DNA of 64,000 nt from Bacteroides xylanisolvens XB1A. GTDB lineage: Bacteria; Bacteroidota; Bacteroidia; Bacteroidales; Bacteroidaceae. The DNA is taken from positions 3,737,888 through 3,801,887 of the forward strand of contig NC_021017.1 of assembly GCF_000210075.1 (NCBI RefSeq). The letters are read 5' to 3'. Of this stretch, positions 37,232-47,370 are shown one piece after another. The notes below the pieces were generated by a model. That model searched no databases. It had not been told where the DNA came from and saw only the letters and a list, made by a program, of their open reading frames with translations. A program made the position numbers and the translations under genes. Every line of letters begins with the position of its first letter. Positions within the stretch are counted from its first letter, which is position 1.

Positions 37232-38194
37232 TTAAAAGATTCCCGGCAGTGCCTCCGGTTTCGGTCCCAAGTTTTTGAATTCTCCATTCAGACCAGCTTC
37301 CTCCTTCGGATTCAGTTCCAAAGACTTCTTCATGTCCTCTACAGAACCATCCTTATCACCATTCAGCAATTTAGCACGTCCGCGTTCTTTGTAGGCCTCT
37401 GCAAAGTTCGGATTCAGTTCGATGGCTTCATCAAACAGTCCGATGGCTTCCGTCAGCTTCTTCTGATTGATATAAAGTTGTCCTAAGTAAAGGTAAGCCT
37501 GTTCGTTGAAGGGATTTATTTCCGTCACCAGTTTGTAATCCTCTTCCGCTTCCTCGTCCTGACCGTTGGATTCTTTCACTTTTCCACGCAAGAGCATGGC
37601 AGTTTCTTCCTCCGGATTTTGAGCAAGTACAGCGTCTATATCCTCCATCATTTCTTTATACTGTTTCAGGTTCAGTAAAGCTTCTGCACGTAACAGACGG
37701 GCTTCGATGAAATCGTCTTTCAAAGTGATCGCTTTGGTGAGATGGGCAATGGTCATTAGGTCGTCGTTTTGTCCCTTACGGGCTTTTCCTAGCAGATAAT
37801 GAGCTACGGCATTTCCTTCCTCAATGGCAATTGCTTTATTGGCAGCCTCTTCCATGGCCTGATAATCTTCCTGGATAAAGCATACATTTGCCAGTGTCAG
37901 GAAAGTACTCGTGAGATGAGGTTCCATGGCAGCCATTTTTTCCAACAGTTCGCGGGCTTTTGCCGTTTCTCCCATCTGAATGTAGAGTTGGCTAAGATAG
38001 CCCATTGTTTCAAACTCTTCCTGGATGGCAAGAGCTTCTGTAAAACATTTTACTGCATAATCCGGACGTCCCATGCGTTGCGCACGTAAACCGTCGTATT
38101 TGAAAATCTCGAAATTTTTCTGATCGTTTTTCTGTTTTTCACTTTCCGGAGTTTCCGACTTACCGGAGAAGAAAGATTTAAAAAAGTTCGGCAT
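37232..38194 (-). CDS. Tetratricopeptide repeat protein
   Basis: 320 aa soluble protein made almost wholly of TPR repeats from about residue 30 to 300, for example AYLYLGQLYINQKKLTEAIGLFDEAIELNPNF followed by AEAYKERGRAKLLNGDKDGSVEDMKKSLELNP. No signal peptide and no other domain. TPRs mediate protein contacts, and partner and process are unknown. It has its own promoter and lies 40 bp downstream of recQ on the same strand. Confidence 0.9.
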   Translation of the reverse strand: MPNFFKSFFSGKSETPESEKQKNDQKNFEIFKYDGLRAQRMGRPDYAVKCFTEALAIQEEFETMGYLSQLYIQMGETAKARELLEKMAAMEPHLTSTFLTLANVCFIQEDYQAMEEAANKAIAIEEGNAVAHYLLGKARKGQNDDLMTIAHLTKAITLKDDFIEARLLRAEALLNLKQYKEMMEDIDAVLAQNPEEETAMLLRGKVKESNGQDEEAEEDYKLVTEINPFNEQAYLYLGQLYINQKKLTEAIGLFDEAIELNPNFAEAYKERGRAKLLNGDKDGSVEDMKKSLELNPKEEAGLNGEFKNLGPKPEALPGIF

Positions 38195-38220
38195 GACTGT
38201 GTTATTTTTGAGTTACCTTG

Positions 38221-38228
38221 CAAAGGTA
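38221..38228 (-). promoter_or_regulatory. -7 box for the TPR gene
   Basis: Minus strand TACCTTTG, 26 bp before the TPR ATG, in the short gap after recQ. No convincing -33 TTG. Confidence 0.55.
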
Positions 38229-38233
38229 GTAAC

Positions 38234-40138
38234 TTATTTTGAAATATGTATCATTCCATCCTGCATCTTCCATTCACCTTCCTCCAATAAATACTGGATG
38301 ACTTCACTGACTCTCTCTTTCTCCGCTTCTATTTTCTCGGCTATTTCTGCCGGCGTATGCGGTTTTTGGGCAAGTAATTCTGTTATTTTCTTTTTCAGCT
38401 CTTCAAGAGACTTCCCGGTCAGCGTATCTGTTGCACGGTGACTAAGGCAAACATCACATTGTCCGCAGTTATGCTCGTTTTTCTCTCCGAAGTAGCGGAG
38501 CAGCATCCGGCTTCGGCACACATTCTCCGAAATGACATATTCTTCCATCGCCTTGATGCGAGCTTCATACCGAGCTTTACGCTCTTCGTAGACAGCAGGG
38601 GGGATGTGCACAAAACGAAGTTCCTGCCGTTCGCGCGTATATATAATATAAGGAGTCTTTTTGTGCGGAATATAATCCACGATGCGACGTTTGGTAAGCG
38701 TGACCAATATGTTATAAATCTGTTCACGGGTCAGTCCGGTACGTACGGACAGGGTGGCTTCGCTGATATAGGCATAATCGGTAAACACTCCGGTGTACGA
38801 ACGGAGAATCATCTGTATCAGAGCTTCCGCTTCCGTTCCCATTTCCCGCAGTTTGTACAGTTCGTCCCGGCGAATCGTAAAAAGGATGCGTGAGGCGTTG
38901 TCCTGTTCGTCCGTATATTCCAGATAACCGGCTTGAGTCAGTATCTTCAGCGCACTGTCTACCGGAACCGGGAAGTATTTGAACTTCCGGCAAAACTCTT
39001 CCAGGTTAAATTCACGTACACATTGGAAACCGTCGCCCATTGCCATCTGATAGTAATATTGCAGATGCTCGTACACATTGAGGATATATTCTTTATCGGG
39101 AAAAGTATCCACTACACGCCTGTGTAACGTCGTTCTGTCCGTTTTAGTATATAAGATTACGGCATACGCTTTCTTACCGTCTCTTCCTGCACGTCCGGCT
39201 TCCTGAAAATAGGCTTCAGGAGAATCGGGGAGGTCGAGATGCAATACGATACGCACATCGGGCTTATCGATCCCCATGCCAAAGGCATTGGTAGCTACCA
39301 TCACGCGAACTTCACCGCTTTGCCAACGTTTTTGACGTAGGTCCTTTACGGCATTATCCAGTCCGGCGTGATAAAAGTCGGCGGTGATATCTTCATTTAC
39401 CAGTAATTCGGTGATTTCTTTGGTCCGTCGTCTGTTGCGGACATAGATAATGGCGCTGCCCGGTACCTTTCGTAAGATATGTAACAGTTCTTGAGTCTTG
39501 TTATCTGTTTGCCGTACCATATACGCCAGGTTTTTCCGCTCGAAACTCATGCGGAAAACATTCTCTTCACGGAAATCCAAGCGAGCTTGAATATCTTTCA
39601 CCACTTCCGGAGTGGCGGTAGCGGTCAGTGCCAGTACCGGAATTCCCGGTAACAGCGCCCGTATCTCGGCAATTTTCAGGTAAGCGGGGCGGAAGTCATA
39701 TCCCCATTGTGAGATACAGTGACTTTCGTCAACCGTAATCATAGAGACTTTCATTGACCGCAGTTTGGTGCGGAATATGTCCGTGTCCAGACGTTCCGGA
39801 GAAATATAGAGGAATTTGTAATCACCGAAGATGCAGTTTTCAAGTGCAGTGAGAATTTCCTGCCGCGTCATGCCGGAGTATACGGCAAGGGCTTTGATGC
39901 CACGTTTGCGGAGATTCTGCACCTGGTCTTTCATCAGGGCGATGAGCGGAGTAATGACAATGCAAATCCCTTCCTGGGCGAGAGCAGGCACTTGAAAGGT
40001 GATGGACTTACCGCCTCCGGTAGGCATGAGCCCCAGTGTATCTTTGCCTTCGCCGATACTGGTGATGATCTCCTCCTGCAAGTCGCGGAAGGAGTCATAT
40101 CCCCAATATTGTTTTAATATCTCCTGATACTTATTCAA
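38234..40138 (-). CDS. recQ: ATP-dependent DNA helicase RecQ
   Basis: 3'-5' DNA helicase of 634 aa. Walker A in LMPTGGGKSITFQVPAL, DEAH-type box TVDESHCISQWGYDFRP, aromatic loop and motif VI QEAGRAGRDG. The RecQ zinc site is CRSRMLLRYFGEKNEHNCGQCDVC-like, spread over ~545-572. A winged-helix RQC domain follows, but a C-terminal HRDC domain is absent or vestigial, giving a shorter tail. It overlaps the recJ end by 8 bp, so the two recombination genes are translationally coupled. Confidence 0.95.
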   Translation of the reverse strand: MNKYQEILKQYWGYDSFRDLQEEIITSIGEGKDTLGLMPTGGGKSITFQVPALAQEGICIVITPLIALMKDQVQNLRKRGIKALAVYSGMTRQEILTALENCIFGDYKFLYISPERLDTDIFRTKLRSMKVSMITVDESHCISQWGYDFRPAYLKIAEIRALLPGIPVLALTATATPEVVKDIQARLDFREENVFRMSFERKNLAYMVRQTDNKTQELLHILRKVPGSAIIYVRNRRRTKEITELLVNEDITADFYHAGLDNAVKDLRQKRWQSGEVRVMVATNAFGMGIDKPDVRIVLHLDLPDSPEAYFQEAGRAGRDGKKAYAVILYTKTDRTTLHRRVVDTFPDKEYILNVYEHLQYYYQMAMGDGFQCVREFNLEEFCRKFKYFPVPVDSALKILTQAGYLEYTDEQDNASRILFTIRRDELYKLREMGTEAEALIQMILRSYTGVFTDYAYISEATLSVRTGLTREQIYNILVTLTKRRIVDYIPHKKTPYIIYTRERQELRFVHIPPAVYEERKARYEARIKAMEEYVISENVCRSRMLLRYFGEKNEHNCGQCDVCLSHRATDTLTGKSLEELKKKITELLAQKPHTPAEIAEKIEAEKERVSEVIQYLLEEGEWKMQDGMIHISK

Positions 40139-41849
40139 TCGGCTTTATATCCTCGATTTGAAGTTGAACTTCGCCACGCTTATGCGTGTTTTCTTCAATG
40201 GTGTAACAGATGTCGAACGAACGTTTTGTTTTGATATAGCGCACGTGCGAACTCTGTCCGAACGCGATACCGTTCATTACATTATTCGATTTATTATCAA
40301 CCAGTTCGAGCTTGATATGTTCCTGGTCGCGTCCCACTACTTTACTCGTTCCATAATCATAGACGTGATGAGTGCAGAAAATGGGTTTCGTGTTGTCGGG
40401 GCCGAAAGGATTAAATTTCTTCAGGTCGTTGAAGAACTTGGACGAAATATCCCTGAAGTCGATTTCAGCATCAATCTCGATGACGGCACTGGTTTGTTCC
40501 GGTAGGATATGCCGTGAAACGTAGTCTTCGAACCGTTTGGTAAAAGCATCCACATTCTCCACTTTCATTGATAGTCCGGCGGCGTATGTATGTCCTCCGA
40601 AGTTTTCCAGCAGGTCGCGGCAATGCTCGATTGCTTTATATACATCGAAGCCGGAAACAGAACGTGCGGAGCCTGTCGCCATGTCATCCGTTCGTGTCAG
40701 TACCACGGCAGGGCGGTAATACACTTCCGTCAGACGGGAAGCTACGATACCGATCACTCCTTTGTGCCATTCTTCGTTGTAGAGCACAATAGAGCGGCGG
40801 TCGGCTAATCCTTCCAGATTGGCAACGATGTTGTTTGCTTCCTCCGTCATACTCTTGTCGAGGTCTTTCCGGGTTTCGTTGTACTGGTTGATTTGTCCGG
40901 CTTTCTCAAGTGCCGCCGAGAAATCTTTTTCCGTTAGCAAGTCTACAGCTTCTTTCCCATTCTGAATACGTCCCGATGCATTGATGCGCGGTCCGATTTT
41001 AAACACAATATCGCTGACAGTAATTTCTTTTTCAGAAAGTCCGCATACATCGATAATGGCCTTCATGCCGATACTCGGGTTACTGTTCAGTTGTTTCAGA
41101 CCGTGGTAGGCGAGAATACGGTTTTCACCCATAATCGGAACGATGTCCGATGCGATACTCACGGCTACGATGTCGAGCAACGGAATCAGATGATGGAATT
41201 CGATACCGTTACTAATGGCGAACGCCTGCATAAACTTGAAACCGACTCCACAACCGGAAAGGTGGGTGTACGGGTACGTGTTGTCCAGGCGTTTGGCGTT
41301 CAATATAGCTACGGCAGGCGGGAGAATATCATCCGGTACGTGATGGTCGCAGATGATAAAGTCAATCCCTTTTTCTTTGGCATACGTGATTTCCTCTACT
41401 GCTTTTATTCCGCAATCGAGTACAATAATCAGTCCCACACCGGTTTCAGCGGCGTAGTCCACTCCTTTTTTAGAAATGCCATACCCTTCGTTGTAGCGGT
41501 CGGGTATGTAATAATCAAGGTTCGAATAGAACTGTTGAATAAACTTGTAGACCAATGCCACGGCAGTAGTACCGTCTACGTCATAATCTCCATAAATTAG
41601 AATACGTTCTTTCTTTCCCATCGCCCTGTTCAGACGTTCTACTGCAATATCCATATCCTTCATCAGGAACGGATCGTGCAGGTCGGGCAACTGCGGGCGG
41701 AAAAACTTCTTGGCATCTGCTGCCTTCGTAATTCCCCGCTGTACCAAAAGTTGTCCAAGAATCGGGCTAATCCCTAATTCCTGGGCCAATGTCTGGCTTG
41801 TCTCTGCCTGTTCGGGTGTAATGGGTCGATAATTCCATTTGTGATTCAT
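40131..41849 (-). CDS. recJ: Single-stranded-DNA-specific exonuclease RecJ
   Basis: 5'-3' single-strand exonuclease of 572 aa from ATG 41849 (MNHKWNYRPI); eleven further upstream codons are not conserved-looking. DHH domain: IYGDYDVDGTTA (motif I), LDCGIKA and ICDHHVPDD (DHH motif III). DHHA1 domain: SGRIQNGKEA and FGGHTYAAGLSM. A C-terminal OB-like domain completes the family layout. Works with RecQ in the RecF pathway, and here lies directly upstream of it. Confidence 0.95.
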   Translation of the reverse strand: MNHKWNYRPITPEQAETSQTLAQELGISPILGQLLVQRGITKAADAKKFFRPQLPDLHDPFLMKDMDIAVERLNRAMGKKERILIYGDYDVDGTTAVALVYKFIQQFYSNLDYYIPDRYNEGYGISKKGVDYAAETGVGLIIVLDCGIKAVEEITYAKEKGIDFIICDHHVPDDILPPAVAILNAKRLDNTYPYTHLSGCGVGFKFMQAFAISNGIEFHHLIPLLDIVAVSIASDIVPIMGENRILAYHGLKQLNSNPSIGMKAIIDVCGLSEKEITVSDIVFKIGPRINASGRIQNGKEAVDLLTEKDFSAALEKAGQINQYNETRKDLDKSMTEEANNIVANLEGLADRRSIVLYNEEWHKGVIGIVASRLTEVYYRPAVVLTRTDDMATGSARSVSGFDVYKAIEHCRDLLENFGGHTYAAGLSMKVENVDAFTKRFEDYVSRHILPEQTSAVIEIDAEIDFRDISSKFFNDLKKFNPFGPDNTKPIFCTHHVYDYGTSKVVGRDQEHIKLELVDNKSNNVMNGIAFGQSSHVRYIKTKRSFDICYTIEENTHKRGEVQLQIEDIKPIE

Positions 41850-42057
41850 TTTATATATTGTTTTTTCTTTTTCTGTTCTCAAGGGTTGGAAAGGAACTTC
41901 TTCCCAACAAGGGGTAAAAGTACGAAAAAAAGCGGAAGTGAAAGGCAGATATTACGAAAATATTTCAGTGAAGTATGGATGAGGACTTTTTTGCAATAGA
42001 AATGTAGTGGCATCCGGACTTTTTTTTCTTTATGGTTTTACTTTTCTATACTGCTTT

Positions 42058-42087
42058 TTGGCAGCTAACTTCTTTTGGTTATCTTTG
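42058..42087 (+). promoter_or_regulatory. Promoter for the PUL 2 sigma gene
   Basis: TTG 42058-42060, 19 bp, TATCTTTG 42080-42087; 42 bp before the ECF gene. A housekeeping-type promoter would keep basal sigma levels. Confidence 0.75.
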
Positions 42088-42129
42088 CTTCACCAACCAA
42101 TATAAAAACTAGGAGAGAAATCCACAAAA

Positions 42130-42693
42130 ATGGGAAGACTGGATGATACTATAAACACTGGAATGACATTTGATAATATCTATATGGAGTATTATCAACG
42201 CTGCTTCTTATTTGCTAAGTCTTATCTTCATGACGAAATGTTATCCAAAGATATAGCTTCCGAAGCCATGATAACTTTATGGACTACGATGAAAACCGAA
42301 GATGTGAAAAATATCCATGCTTTCCTGATGACCGTAGTAAAGAACCAGGCATTGAATCATATGCGAAATGAACATCTGCGAATGGAAGCCCGTGAAAGTA
42401 TATTGGCTGATGAACTCTACGAACTTGATTTCCGCATCGCTTCTTTGGACTCTTCCGACCCGAACCGACTTTTCTCTGAAGAAATAACCGATATTGTGAA
42501 CCGTACTTTGAACGGATTACCGGAAAAGACAAGAAAAGCATTTATGATGAGCCGGTATGAGAACAAATCGGTGAAGGAGATTGCCGAAGCGCTGAATGTC
42601 ACAGTGAAAGGAGCCGATTATCATATCAGTAAAGCGCTGCAACAATTGAGAAAGAACCTGAAAGATTATCTTTATACCTTATTATTTTTCTAA
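42130..42693 (+). CDS. ECF-type RNA polymerase sigma factor (PUL 2)
   Basis: 187 aa ECF sigma factor. Region 2 near residues 18-85 (YYQRCFLFAKSYLHDEMLSKDIASEAMITLW) and region 4 near 130-180 (LPEKTRKAFMMSRYENKSVKEIAEALNVTVKGADYHI). It is distinct in sequence from the PUL 1 sigma factor. Paired with the FecR anti-sigma factor that starts 179 bp downstream and, through it, with the STN-containing SusC. Its stop is followed by a 22-bp-pitch palindrome array. Confidence 0.95.
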   Translation: MGRLDDTINTGMTFDNIYMEYYQRCFLFAKSYLHDEMLSKDIASEAMITLWTTMKTEDVKNIHAFLMTVVKNQALNHMRNEHLRMEARESILADELYELDFRIASLDSSDPNRLFSEEITDIVNRTLNGLPEKTRKAFMMSRYENKSVKEIAEALNVTVKGADYHISKALQQLRKNLKDYLYTLLFF

Positions 42694-42700
42694 TAAAGTT

Positions 42701-42760
42701 ATCCACCGGTGAAGTACTCCTTCGGCACCGAGGAACACACCTTCCGGTACCGGGGAACAA
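42701..42760. repeat. Three-unit palindromic array at exact 22-bp pitch
   Basis: ACCGGTGAA (42705), ACCGAGGAA (42727) and ACCGGGGAA (42749) are spaced 22 bp each; units 2 and 3 begin TTCGGC and TCCGGT, making palindromes around GGYACC. Same core as the arrays at 16273 and 29414. It lies between sigma and FecR genes of PUL 2. Confidence 0.8.
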
Positions 42761-42816
42761 ATAAACGGTTAATAACGCACTTTTTTTATTTTTTCCACTA
42801 GTGAACTTTGCAAGTG

Positions 42817-42839
42817 GCGTGTCTTATATATGTAAGCCC
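42817..42839 (+). promoter_or_regulatory. Candidate ECF-dependent promoter before FecR (PUL 2)
   Basis: GCGTGTCTTATATATGTAAG resembles the sequence at the same place in PUL 1 (1018-1034). A target for the cognate sigma factor is possible by position. Confidence 0.35.
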
Positions 42840-42872
42840 ACAAAGAGTTTATATATAAACCTAAGAAAAGGT

Positions 42873-43808
42873 ATGGACGCGAAACTATTGAATAAATATA
42901 TTGCAGGTGACGCACTTCCCGAAGAAAAAAAGGAAGTGATACGCTGGATGAAGGAGAGCGAAGAAAATCGGGAACAGTTGATGCAGTTGCACCGTGTTTA
43001 CAATGCCACTATATGGAATGGAAACTTACAGGCAGAAAAAACAGAGAACAAGAAACCTGTGATGCGTTACCTTTGGGCGTCTATAAAGATAGCGGCGGTC
43101 GTTGCCATGGTTGCTTTTATTATCCATAAGGAATATCAGGAATACCGGATAGAACATTCTGCCGAAATGCAAATTATGACCGTCCCGGCAGGACAAAGGG
43201 CTAGTCTGGTCTTGGCTGACGGAACAATTGTTTGGCTGAACTCCAACTCTACCTTGAAATATCCGGCAACCGGATTTCATTCCAAAGAGAGGAAAGTGAT
43301 TCTGGAAGGAGAGGGATATTTCGAAGTGGCACATAACGAGAAGCATCCTTTCATTGTAGAAACGGAGAAATACGATATCAGAGTATTGGGAACCACCTTC
43401 AATGTCTCTGCCTACCCAAACTCCGGTTTATTCGAGACATCTTTGATTGAAGGTAAAGTTACCGTGTATCAGCCCGATACACAACATGAAATGACCTTGA
43501 AACCTCATGAAAAGGTAGAAGTTAAAGATGGCAAACTCTATAAGGAGACTTTCTCATCGGACAATGATTTCTTGTGGAGAATGGGTATCTATTCTTTCAA
43601 GGATGAACCGCTGGAAACTGTCTTCAGGAAATTGGAGCAATATTATGAAGTGAAGATTATTAATAAGAACGAGGAAATCGCTTCCCGCCCGTGTACCGGT
43701 AAGTTCCGTCAGAAAGAAGGAATCGAGCACGTGATGAAGGTATTGCAGAAGTACGTCAAATTCAACTATATACAGGACGATGAGAAAAATCAGATAATTA
43801 TCTATTAA
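42873..43808 (+). CDS. FecR family anti-sigma factor (PUL 2)
   Basis: 311 aa from ATG 42873 (MDAKLLNKYIAGD, the normal N-terminal pattern); 24 upstream in-frame codons are rejected. Cytoplasmic N-terminus of ~70 residues, membrane helix about 73-90 (IKIAAVVAMVAFIIHK), FecR domain ~110-210 (VPAGQRASLVLADGTIVWLNSN, then LGTTFNVSAY), and C-terminal DUF4974 ~235-305. Complete. Expected to relay SusC substrate status to the sigma factor. Confidence 0.94.
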   Translation: MDAKLLNKYIAGDALPEEKKEVIRWMKESEENREQLMQLHRVYNATIWNGNLQAEKTENKKPVMRYLWASIKIAAVVAMVAFIIHKEYQEYRIEHSAEMQIMTVPAGQRASLVLADGTIVWLNSNSTLKYPATGFHSKERKVILEGEGYFEVAHNEKHPFIVETEKYDIRVLGTTFNVSAYPNSGLFETSLIEGKVTVYQPDTQHEMTLKPHEKVEVKDGKLYKETFSSDNDFLWRMGIYSFKDEPLETVFRKLEQYYEVKIINKNEEIASRPCTGKFRQKEGIEHVMKVLQKYVKFNYIQDDEKNQIIIY

Positions 43809-43882
43809 ATCAACCCTAGTATTTAATCTAAAAAAGAAACACCCGGAATGAGAGCAAGAGAACCAGCCCTTTCAAAACAGAA

Positions 43883-43914
43883 ATATCGGTAAATGCTGCA
43901 ACACTTACCGATAT
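43883..43914. other. 10-bp perfect hairpin in the susC 5' region
   Basis: ATATCGGTAA (43883-43892) and TTACCGATAT (43905-43914) form a perfect stem with a 12-nt loop, 76 bp before SusC. No T-run follows. It may be an mRNA stability or regulatory element separating fecR from susCD expression. Confidence 0.55.
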
Positions 43915-43989
43915 GTGAGAAGTCAATAAAAAAGACTCGACATCTGTTACAAATCTTTATGTATTAACTTAATAACTCTAGGCAAAGAT

Positions 43990-46900
43990 ATGAAAAATAA
44001 TCTTTGGTGTGGGCGTATTGTCCATAGAAAAACACACTGTACTCAAATTTTAAGAATTATGAGGTTAACTGTCTTTTTCCTGTTATTCATTATTCTTGAG
44101 ACATATGCCCTGAACGGCTATTCGCAAAATCAGAAAGTTTCGATGAATAAAGGAACCGCAACATTGGCTGAAATCATCAGGCAGATTGAAAAGCAAACAG
44201 ACTATTTGTTTATTTACAATGAACGTGAGGTTAGTCTGAAACGGAAAGTATCTATTTTCACTCAGAATGGGACAGTGGCAAGTCTGCTGCTGGATGCACT
44301 GAAGGGTACGGAGTTCTCCTATACAATGGAAGGGAAACACATCATCCTTACGAAAAAACAAGCTGAAGCGCTAAGTCCTGTGCAACACAAGAAAAGAATA
44401 ACCGGTCTGGTGAAGGAATATTCGGGCGAAGCCATCGTAGGATGCAATGTGTCGGTTAAGGGCACTACCATCGGTACAATCACTGATATAAATGGCAAGT
44501 ATAGCCTTGAAGTTCCCGATAATGCAACCTTGGTCTTTTCATTCCTCGGATATAAGAGTATGGAATATCCGGTGAAAGCACAGCAGACTATCAATGTGAC
44601 CTTGGGCGAAGATTCAAAAGCACTTAATGAAGTGGTGGTTGTAGGATACGGCACACAACGTAAGGCGTTGGTGACTAATGCAATCAGTTCTTTTAAGCCC
44701 AGCGAATCGAATATGCGTCCGGTGTTGACTCCGAGCGAATTACTACAAGGACGAGTGGCGGGTGTTACGGTATCGACCGGCTCCGGCAATTTGGGAAGTT
44801 CCGAACGAATGAGTATCCGCGGTGCGGCTTCTTTGAGTGCCAGTAACGAACCTCTGTACGTGGTGGACGGAATTCCCATCCTTAACAGTAACGCTTCCTT
44901 ATTCAATATGGGGGAAGATTTGAGCTCGATGGCAGTATTGAATCTGACGGACATCGAATCTATTGAAGTATTGAAAGATGCCGCTTCGGCAGCTATCTAC
45001 GGTTCGCGGGCAACGAATGGCGTGGTGGTGATTACAACCAAATCCGGTAAGGAAGGCCGTTCGGATATTCGTTTGAATGTCAGTACGGGAATCTCCAAAT
45101 TCGCCAATAAAGGACGCATTAAATATGCGGATTCTGACTTGTATGTGGAAACTTATAACGACGGGGTCGAACGTTATAACCGTCAGAATGGCTATACCGT
45201 AGGTTCTGCAGGGTATGTAGTGCCTATCTCCAACCCATTCCAGGGATTACCCGATACGGATTGGCTGGATTTGATTACTCAAGTGGGACATTCTTACAAT
45301 GTAGACCTCTCCTTCTCCGGCGGAAGCAAGAAAACAAAATTCTATGTGGGAGCCAACTACAATTATCAGGAAGGTATAATCAAGACCAATGACATAACCA
45401 AAATCAATCTGAAAGCCAAGATTAGCCACGAAATGACTTCCTGGTTGGAAGTCGGCGCCAATGTCAGCGGTAATTATCTGAAAAACAACCGTGTTCCGGG
45501 AGCCAATATCGGTTCTACCATCGTAGCCCGTGCCGTTGAACAACGTCCTTTCGACCGTCCGTACAAACCGAACGGTGACTATTATTTAGGTGGAACCGAC
45601 GAGTTGGCACGTCATAATCCACTTCAGATTCTGAATGAAGAAGTATCCTATATTGATACCTACCGTTATTTAGGAACGTTCAATGCAGACTTAAAATACA
45701 AGAAGTTCAGTCTGAAAAACTCTGTCAGCACCGACATCGGATATACGTATGACTATGTGTACTACAATGAGAATCATCCTTATGGAGCAGGCGGCGGACG
45801 TATTGTGGAGTACAACCGCCTGGTGAAGAACTTATTGATAGAGAATGTATTCAACTATAATGATAAGTTCGGTGATTTTGAAGCGGGTTTGATGCTAGGA
45901 CATTCTTTCCAGAAGATGTCCACCCGTACATCTTCTATCGACGGACGCGGTTTTCCGTCTCCGGTATTCGATACGGTCGGCACGGCTTCCGAAATTTATA
46001 ATGCTTCGGGCGGCATCTCCGAGTTTGCCATGGAGTCCTACTTCGGACGTATCAACCTGTCTTATTTAGACCGTTACATTCTGAATGTGACTATGCGTTC
46101 GGACGGTTCATCCCGTTTTGCCCCTTCCGACCGCTACGGATATTTCCCCTCTGTCTCTTTAGGTTGGAATGTTTCGAAAGAATCTTTCTGGAAATTCCCT
46201 CAGACAGACTTGAAGTTCCGCCTGAGTTATGGTAAGACCGGAAATCAGGATGGAATCGGCAATTATGCCTGGCAACCGTTAATGTCCGGCGGCATTAACT
46301 ACGGCAATAATAGCGGTATGGCTGTCACCAGCATGGGAAACAACAAACTGACATGGGAAACTGCCGACCAGTATGACTTCGGCTTCGACCTGGGCTTTTG
46401 GAACGGCAAACTGAATATGATAGCCGATATTTATCTGAAGAATACGAACAACCTGCTTTATTCAATGCCCTTGCATGGAACAAGTGGTTTCACCAGTATC
46501 ACCAGCAACATCGGTTCCATGCGGAACTACGGTGTGGAATTCTCCATCAACGGCCATTTGAATATAGGGAAAGTCAACTGGACTTCCTCTTTCAACATCT
46601 CCCACAACAAAAACAAATTGACTAAACTGCTGGGAGACGACTTGCTTCCGATAGGTTCTAACCGCGCCTTGAAAGTAGGTGAGGAACTGGGAGCTTTCTA
46701 CCTGTTCCAGATGGACGGGCTCTACCAATATGACGGTGAAGTGCCGCAACCATTGTACGACCTGGGTGTACGTGCCGGTGACGTGAAATATCATGACGCG
46801 GATAATAATGGCATTATCAATGATAACGACCGTGTACTGACCGGTTCTTCCAATCCCGATTTCTTCGGTGGATGGAACAATACTTTCAAATACAAAGGTT

Positions 46901-47355
46901 TCCAACTGGATGTGTTCTTTACGTATATGTACGGAAATGATGTGTATGCCGAATGGGCGGTGACCGCTACCCGTCCCGGATACCGCATGGCCATTACGGA
47001 AGATGTCGCCAAGAATCGTTGGACGGCTCCGGGAAGTTCTGATAAATATCCGCGTGCGGTCAATACGCTGTGTGGGCATAACAGCAAGAACTCCACCCGT
47101 TTCCTTGAAGACGGCTCTTTCATTCGCTTGCGTTCTCTTACATTCAGTTATACATTCCCGCAAGTAATGTTACAAAAGATTTGTTTGAAAGGTCTGCGTC
47201 TCTATGTGCAAGGGGACAACCTGTTGCTGTTCTCCAAATACTCCGGCTGGGACCCTGAAGTGAGTAAGAACATGGACCCGCAGTACTTTGGCGTCGATTT
47301 GTATGGAGTGCCGCCTTCCCGTTCGGTCAATTTCGGAATAAACCTTAGTTTCTAA
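43990..47355 (+). CDS. SusC/RagA-type TonB-dependent outer-membrane transporter with STN domain (PUL 2)
   Basis: 1121 aa. Long N-terminal leader with signal peptide ending near residue 46 (ATG 44059 is an alternative start), STN domain ~49-122, carboxypeptidase-regulatory-like domain 136-206, TonB-box-like LNEVVVVGY at 212-220, plug with YVVDGIPIL and VLKDAASAAIYGSRATNG, barrel ending GINLSF. The STN domain links it to the FecR/sigma pair upstream. It pairs with the SusD homologue 15 bp downstream. By the linked phosphodiester glycosidases and phosphatase, the cargo may be a phosphorylated glycan; this is inference. Confidence 0.96.
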   Translation: MKNNLWCGRIVHRKTHCTQILRIMRLTVFFLLFIILETYALNGYSQNQKVSMNKGTATLAEIIRQIEKQTDYLFIYNEREVSLKRKVSIFTQNGTVASLLLDALKGTEFSYTMEGKHIILTKKQAEALSPVQHKKRITGLVKEYSGEAIVGCNVSVKGTTIGTITDINGKYSLEVPDNATLVFSFLGYKSMEYPVKAQQTINVTLGEDSKALNEVVVVGYGTQRKALVTNAISSFKPSESNMRPVLTPSELLQGRVAGVTVSTGSGNLGSSERMSIRGAASLSASNEPLYVVDGIPILNSNASLFNMGEDLSSMAVLNLTDIESIEVLKDAASAAIYGSRATNGVVVITTKSGKEGRSDIRLNVSTGISKFANKGRIKYADSDLYVETYNDGVERYNRQNGYTVGSAGYVVPISNPFQGLPDTDWLDLITQVGHSYNVDLSFSGGSKKTKFYVGANYNYQEGIIKTNDITKINLKAKISHEMTSWLEVGANVSGNYLKNNRVPGANIGSTIVARAVEQRPFDRPYKPNGDYYLGGTDELARHNPLQILNEEVSYIDTYRYLGTFNADLKYKKFSLKNSVSTDIGYTYDYVYYNENHPYGAGGGRIVEYNRLVKNLLIENVFNYNDKFGDFEAGLMLGHSFQKMSTRTSSIDGRGFPSPVFDTVGTASEIYNASGGISEFAMESYFGRINLSYLDRYILNVTMRSDGSSRFAPSDRYGYFPSVSLGWNVSKESFWKFPQTDLKFRLSYGKTGNQDGIGNYAWQPLMSGGINYGNNSGMAVTSMGNNKLTWETADQYDFGFDLGFWNGKLNMIADIYLKNTNNLLYSMPLHGTSGFTSITSNIGSMRNYGVEFSINGHLNIGKVNWTSSFNISHNKNKLTKLLGDDLLPIGSNRALKVGEELGAFYLFQMDGLYQYDGEVPQPLYDLGVRAGDVKYHDADNNGIINDNDRVLTGSSNPDFFGGWNNTFKYKGFQLDVFFTYMYGNDVYAEWAVTATRPGYRMAITEDVAKNRWTAPGSSDKYPRAVNTLCGHNSKNSTRFLEDGSFIRLRSLTFSYTFPQVMLQKICLKGLRLYVQGDNLLLFSKYSGWDPEVSKNMDPQYFGVDLYGVPPSRSVNFGINLSF

Positions 47356-47370
47356 TCATAAACGCTCACA

